Below the pieces are notes generated by a model. It did not search any database, had not been told where the DNA came from, and saw only the letters and a list, made by a program, of their open reading frames with translations. Of a stretch of 64,000 nt of DNA, positions 61,899 to 64,000 are shown piece after piece. This stretch comes from Bdellovibrionaceae bacterium UBA1609 (GTDB lineage: Bacteria > Bdellovibrionota > Bdellovibrionia > Bdellovibrionales > UBA1609). Positions within the stretch are counted from its first letter, which is position 1, and every line of letters starts with the position of its first letter. Made by a program: the position numbers and the translations under genes. The stretch spans positions 138,664 through 202,663 of the forward strand of contig DCMZ01000016.1 of assembly GCA_002321895.1 (NCBI GenBank), in the 5' to 3' direction.

Positions 61899-62993
61899 AT
61901 GCAGGTTCCAGAGTACATTAAAAGTTTAAAGCCCTATCAGCCAGGAAAACCCATTGAGGAAACTCAGCGTGAATATGGTTTAGAGCATGTTTGCAAATTG
62001 GCGAGCAACGAATCACCCGTAGGAGTCAGTCCTCAAGTTGTAGCGGCACTGGAAAAGGGGATTCACGAACTTCATAGATATCCGGATGCCTCTTTTTATA
62101 ATTTGAAGAAGTCCTTTTCAGATTATTATTCTATTGATAGTCAATTTCTAACTTTTGGTAATGGCTCCAATGAACTCATCGATTTGTTGATCCGAGTCTA
62201 TGCCATTGAGAATCCAAAAATACTCACCTCAAGAAGTGCATTTATCGCTTATAAGATTTGTGCTCAAGCAGCTGGTGCACAAACCATTGAATCGCCGTTG
62301 GATGAAAATCTTAGAATGGATTTAGATCAAATTTATGCTGACTATCAAAAGCATAAGCCCAGCTTAATATTTTTACCCAACCCGAATAACCCCACGGGGA
62401 CTTATCTTTCCTCGGAAAAGATCACCTCGTTCTTAGATAAAATGTCCTCTGAGTCAGATGTGAAAATAGTAATAGATGAGGCCTACAATGAATATGTTAG
62501 AGCCGAAGACTATGGAAATAGTATCGACTATTTTAAAAAGTATAAAAATGTTTTGGTGATTCGTACTTTCAGCAAAATTTTTGGTTTGGCTGGATTGCGA
62601 TTGGGGGCACTTGTCGCAGATGAAGAAACAGTGGATTTTGTAAATCGCATTCGTAACCCATTTAACGTAAATAGTTTGGCACAAGTGGCAGCTATTGCGG
62701 TTATGCAAGATAAGGCCTACTTGGATTCGGCACGACGGCTGAATGGCGAAGGGTTAGATTACTTTTACAAGCAGCTTGGTGAGTTAGGAATTCCGTTTTG
62801 GGAGTCTCAGGCCAATTTTGTATTGTTTGATTGTGGGCAGCCAGCGGGGGAGGTGTATGAGGCCCTTCTTAAGAAAGGTGTTATCCTGCGACCCGTAGCA
62901 GGGTATGGATTGCCTAATGCTCTGCGGATGAGTGTGGGTCTGCCCGAGGAGAACGAATTGGCCATTGCCGCCATCCGCCAGGTTTTGGAGTGA
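61899..62993 (+). CDS. hisC: Histidinol-phosphate aminotransferase
   Basis: A 364-residue PLP aminotransferase of histidine synthesis. The PLP Lys is near residue 226 in RTFSKIFGLAGLRLG. LASNESPVGVS, FGNGSNELIDLL and FLPNPNNPTGTYLS are family blocks. GAGGAG lies 7 nt before the ATG. No other his gene is in the window, so it may also serve aromatic amino acids; that cannot be told from sequence alone. cmk follows. Confidence 0.88.
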   Translation: MQVPEYIKSLKPYQPGKPIEETQREYGLEHVCKLASNESPVGVSPQVVAALEKGIHELHRYPDASFYNLKKSFSDYYSIDSQFLTFGNGSNELIDLLIRVYAIENPKILTSRSAFIAYKICAQAAGAQTIESPLDENLRMDLDQIYADYQKHKPSLIFLPNPNNPTGTYLSSEKITSFLDKMSSESDVKIVIDEAYNEYVRAEDYGNSIDYFKKYKNVLVIRTFSKIFGLAGLRLGALVADEETVDFVNRIRNPFNVNSLAQVAAIAVMQDKAYLDSARRLNGEGLDYFYKQLGELGIPFWESQANFVLFDCGQPAGEVYEALLKKGVILRPVAGYGLPNALRMSVGLPEENELAIAAIRQVLE

Positions 62994-63106
62994 TTGGCTC
63001 GGCATGGCAATGAGGTAATTTTAAGCAAAATAGGAGTTCTTAGGTCTTCCATATTGATCACCTATTTGGTTTGGATTAGCTTGGTGGAACAAATGGATCG
63101 TTAGAG

Positions 63107-63775
63107 GTGAATGAAGTGGGGTGTATAGTGGTAACAATTGATGGGCCAGCGGCGTCGGGGAAAACTTCTGTCAGCCGGGGTTTAGCACAAAAATTGGGTT
63201 GGAAATGGGTCTCAACGGGAGCCTTCTATCGTGGACTTGGCTATATGGCTCAACAAACTCAAGTAGATATAAAAAATGAAGACGAGCTCGTGGCTTTGGT
63301 AAAGAGTGATAACTGGTCTGTCCAGATGAACGATGAAAACACGAATTTTATTTTTAATGACCAAGATGTGACGGAATTTATTTTTCAAGAAGAGGTGGGA
63401 ACTCTTGCGAGCCAAGTGAGTGGTTATCCCAAAGTAAGAGAAGCGTTGTTGGAAGCGCAAAGAGCACTTGCCAGCGAAGATTACAATTTAGTCGCCGAGG
63501 GTAGAGACTGTGGTAGTGTTGTTTTTCCAACGGCTCCGTTGAAAGTTTATTTAACGGCCCGTAGTGAAAGCCGTGCCCAGCGACGAGCAGAAGAGCAGGG
63601 TAAAGATTTAGAATCGACGATCGAAGCGCAAAAGCAACGAGACCAACAGGACGCCAGTCGAAAAGCGGCGCCAATGCAGGTGCCCGAGGGCGCCCATGTG
63701 ATCGATACCAGTGAGCTCACTTTAGACCAAGTGGTTCAAAAAGTAGAAGATCTCGTTCAAAAACATATTAATTGA
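63107..63775 (+). CDS. cmk: Cytidylate kinase
   Basis: A 222-residue CMP kinase. The P-loop is TIDGPAASGKTSV, and VSTGAFYRGLGYMA and AEGRDCGSVVFP are family blocks. GTG starts are possible at 63107 and 63116; AGAGG fits the second best (MGCIVVTIDG). The pair hisC-cmk is common. The next gene in many relatives is rpsA, which would lie beyond the window. Confidence 0.93.
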   Translation: MNEVGCIVVTIDGPAASGKTSVSRGLAQKLGWKWVSTGAFYRGLGYMAQQTQVDIKNEDELVALVKSDNWSVQMNDENTNFIFNDQDVTEFIFQEEVGTLASQVSGYPKVREALLEAQRALASEDYNLVAEGRDCGSVVFPTAPLKVYLTARSESRAQRRAEEQGKDLESTIEAQKQRDQQDASRKAAPMQVPEGAHVIDTSELTLDQVVQKVEDLVQKHIN

Positions 63776-63779
63776 TATG

Positions 63780-63816
63780 AACTGCCCCAACGAAATGTTT
63801 TTGGTTTGAGGCAGTT
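63780..63816 (+). terminator. Candidate terminator after cmk
   Basis: AACTGCC (63780-63786) pairs with GGCAGTT (63810-63816), and an inner CCAA/TTGG pair tightens the loop. The following tract is TTTAGCTCTGTTCTT, only moderately T-rich. Confidence 0.45.
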
Positions 63817-63828
63817 TAGCTCTGTTCT

Positions 63829-63969
63829 TGTGGAGTTTTCCTCAAAGCCTCTCCTTCCAGCCCTTTTGTTCGCGCTTCGTCTCTAACCCTGCATCAGCTT
63901 CGGCTGCTGCAGGTTCAGATACGCAGCACCAACGGGAGGGGGCGTCGTGGCTTCGAGGAATACTCCACA
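63829..63969 (+). ncRNA. Rod-like structured RNA candidate (6S-like or leader of the next gene)
   Basis: A 21-nt arm at 63829-63849 (TGTGGAGTTTTCCTCAAAGCC shortened here to TGTGGAG...AAAGCC) pairs with 63949-63969 at 19 of 21 positions. Inside it CCTTCC pairs with GGGAGG, and the tip is a near-perfect 11-bp hairpin, CCTGCATCAGC (63888-63898) with GCTGCTGCAGG (63903-63913) around TTCG. The whole makes one long interrupted rod of 141 nt. No open frame crosses it. Such a rod with internal bubbles is typical of 6S RNA, but I find no firm 6S consensus, and it could be the leader of a gene beyond the edge. Strand is uncertain because an inverted repeat looks alike on both; the plus strand is assumed from neighbouring genes. 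Confidence 0.5.
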
Positions 63970-64000
63970 CAAACACCGTAAATCTTCTTCTTAGTTAATA

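Noticed and set aside
63829..63969. Bacterial SRP (4.5S) RNA
   Set aside because: The tip is a UUCG loop and the conserved GGAA loop with its AGCAG internal loop is not present.
1..64000. tRNA genes, rRNA genes, CRISPR arrays, insertion sequences, prophage or integrative elements
   Set aside because: I found no T-arm consensus in an intergenic position, no repeat-spacer pattern, no transposase or integrase frame and no matching direct repeats; the window reads as core chromosome.

Overview
The window looks like a chromosomal core segment of a Gram-negative, LPS-bearing bacterium of the Bdellovibrio type (Bdellovibrionota, formerly Deltaproteobacteria). Pointers are the BamA-Skp-FabZ-LpxA-LpxB-LpxK block, a LolCD transporter, a PilB-PilT-PilC-PilS-PilR block, several NtrC-class activators with two matching sigma-54 promoters, a Gld-type ABC cassette, an AgmX/TonB-like protein and many lipoproteins. 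The lineage is inferred from gene content and order, not from a database match. Genes are densely packed, often with 1-50 nt overlaps. I see no rRNA, tRNA, CRISPR array, insertion sequence or prophage, and no gene-free stretch longer than 300 nt.

Layout. 1-2122 (minus): the 5' end of an unknown acidic protein, a sigma-54-driven secreted protein made of two repeats, and mazG. 2258-8533 (plus): a PgpH-type 7TM-HD phosphodiesterase, ybeY, a small unknown, prfB with an intact programmed +1 frameshift, lolC and lolD. 8767-20349 (plus): the outer-membrane and LPS block bamA, skp, fabZ, lpxA, a GnnA-like oxidoreductase, lpxB, lpxK, an LpxL-type acyltransferase, a DUF3108 protein and two family-9 glycosyltransferases. 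20362-23636 (minus): a CHASE2 histidine kinase and an NtrC-type regulator. 23857-25658: ribF translationally coupled to a divergent shikimate-dehydrogenase-like gene. 25774-33010: pilB, pilT, pilC, pilS, pilR.

33027-37328 (minus): a lipoprotein, a helical membrane-anchored protein and a large lytic-transglycosylase-like protein with SH3b-like modules. A near-consensus sigma-54 promoter precedes the large gene. 37523-39426 (minus): a PhoX/DUF839 Tat lipoprotein and a small gene. 39524-48744 (plus): a short NFACT (RqcH-like) protein, a Gld-like ABC cassette with a DUF4340 protein, a GHMP kinase, a DUF429 protein, an unknown secreted protein and an App1-like HAD phosphatase. 48770-51066 (minus): a FecR/AgmX-like protein, secG and a REC-GAF protein. 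51196-53550 (plus): tmk, holB, tatD. 53560-54054 (minus): an untracked 45-aa membrane peptide and an acyl-CoA-binding protein. 54258-57252 (plus): gapA-pgk-tpiA, closed by a terminator. 57526-63775: a zinc-ribbon peptide, ilvA, an M1 aminopeptidase lipoprotein (minus), hisC and cmk. The last 170 nt hold a long rod-like inverted repeat that looks like a structured RNA.

The strongest leads beyond routine annotation are the two sigma-54 promoters driving envelope proteins of unknown role, the GnnA-like gene inside an lpx cluster that lacks lpxD and gnnB, the rod-like RNA candidate after cmk, and the small genes around the bacterial acyl-CoA-binding protein.
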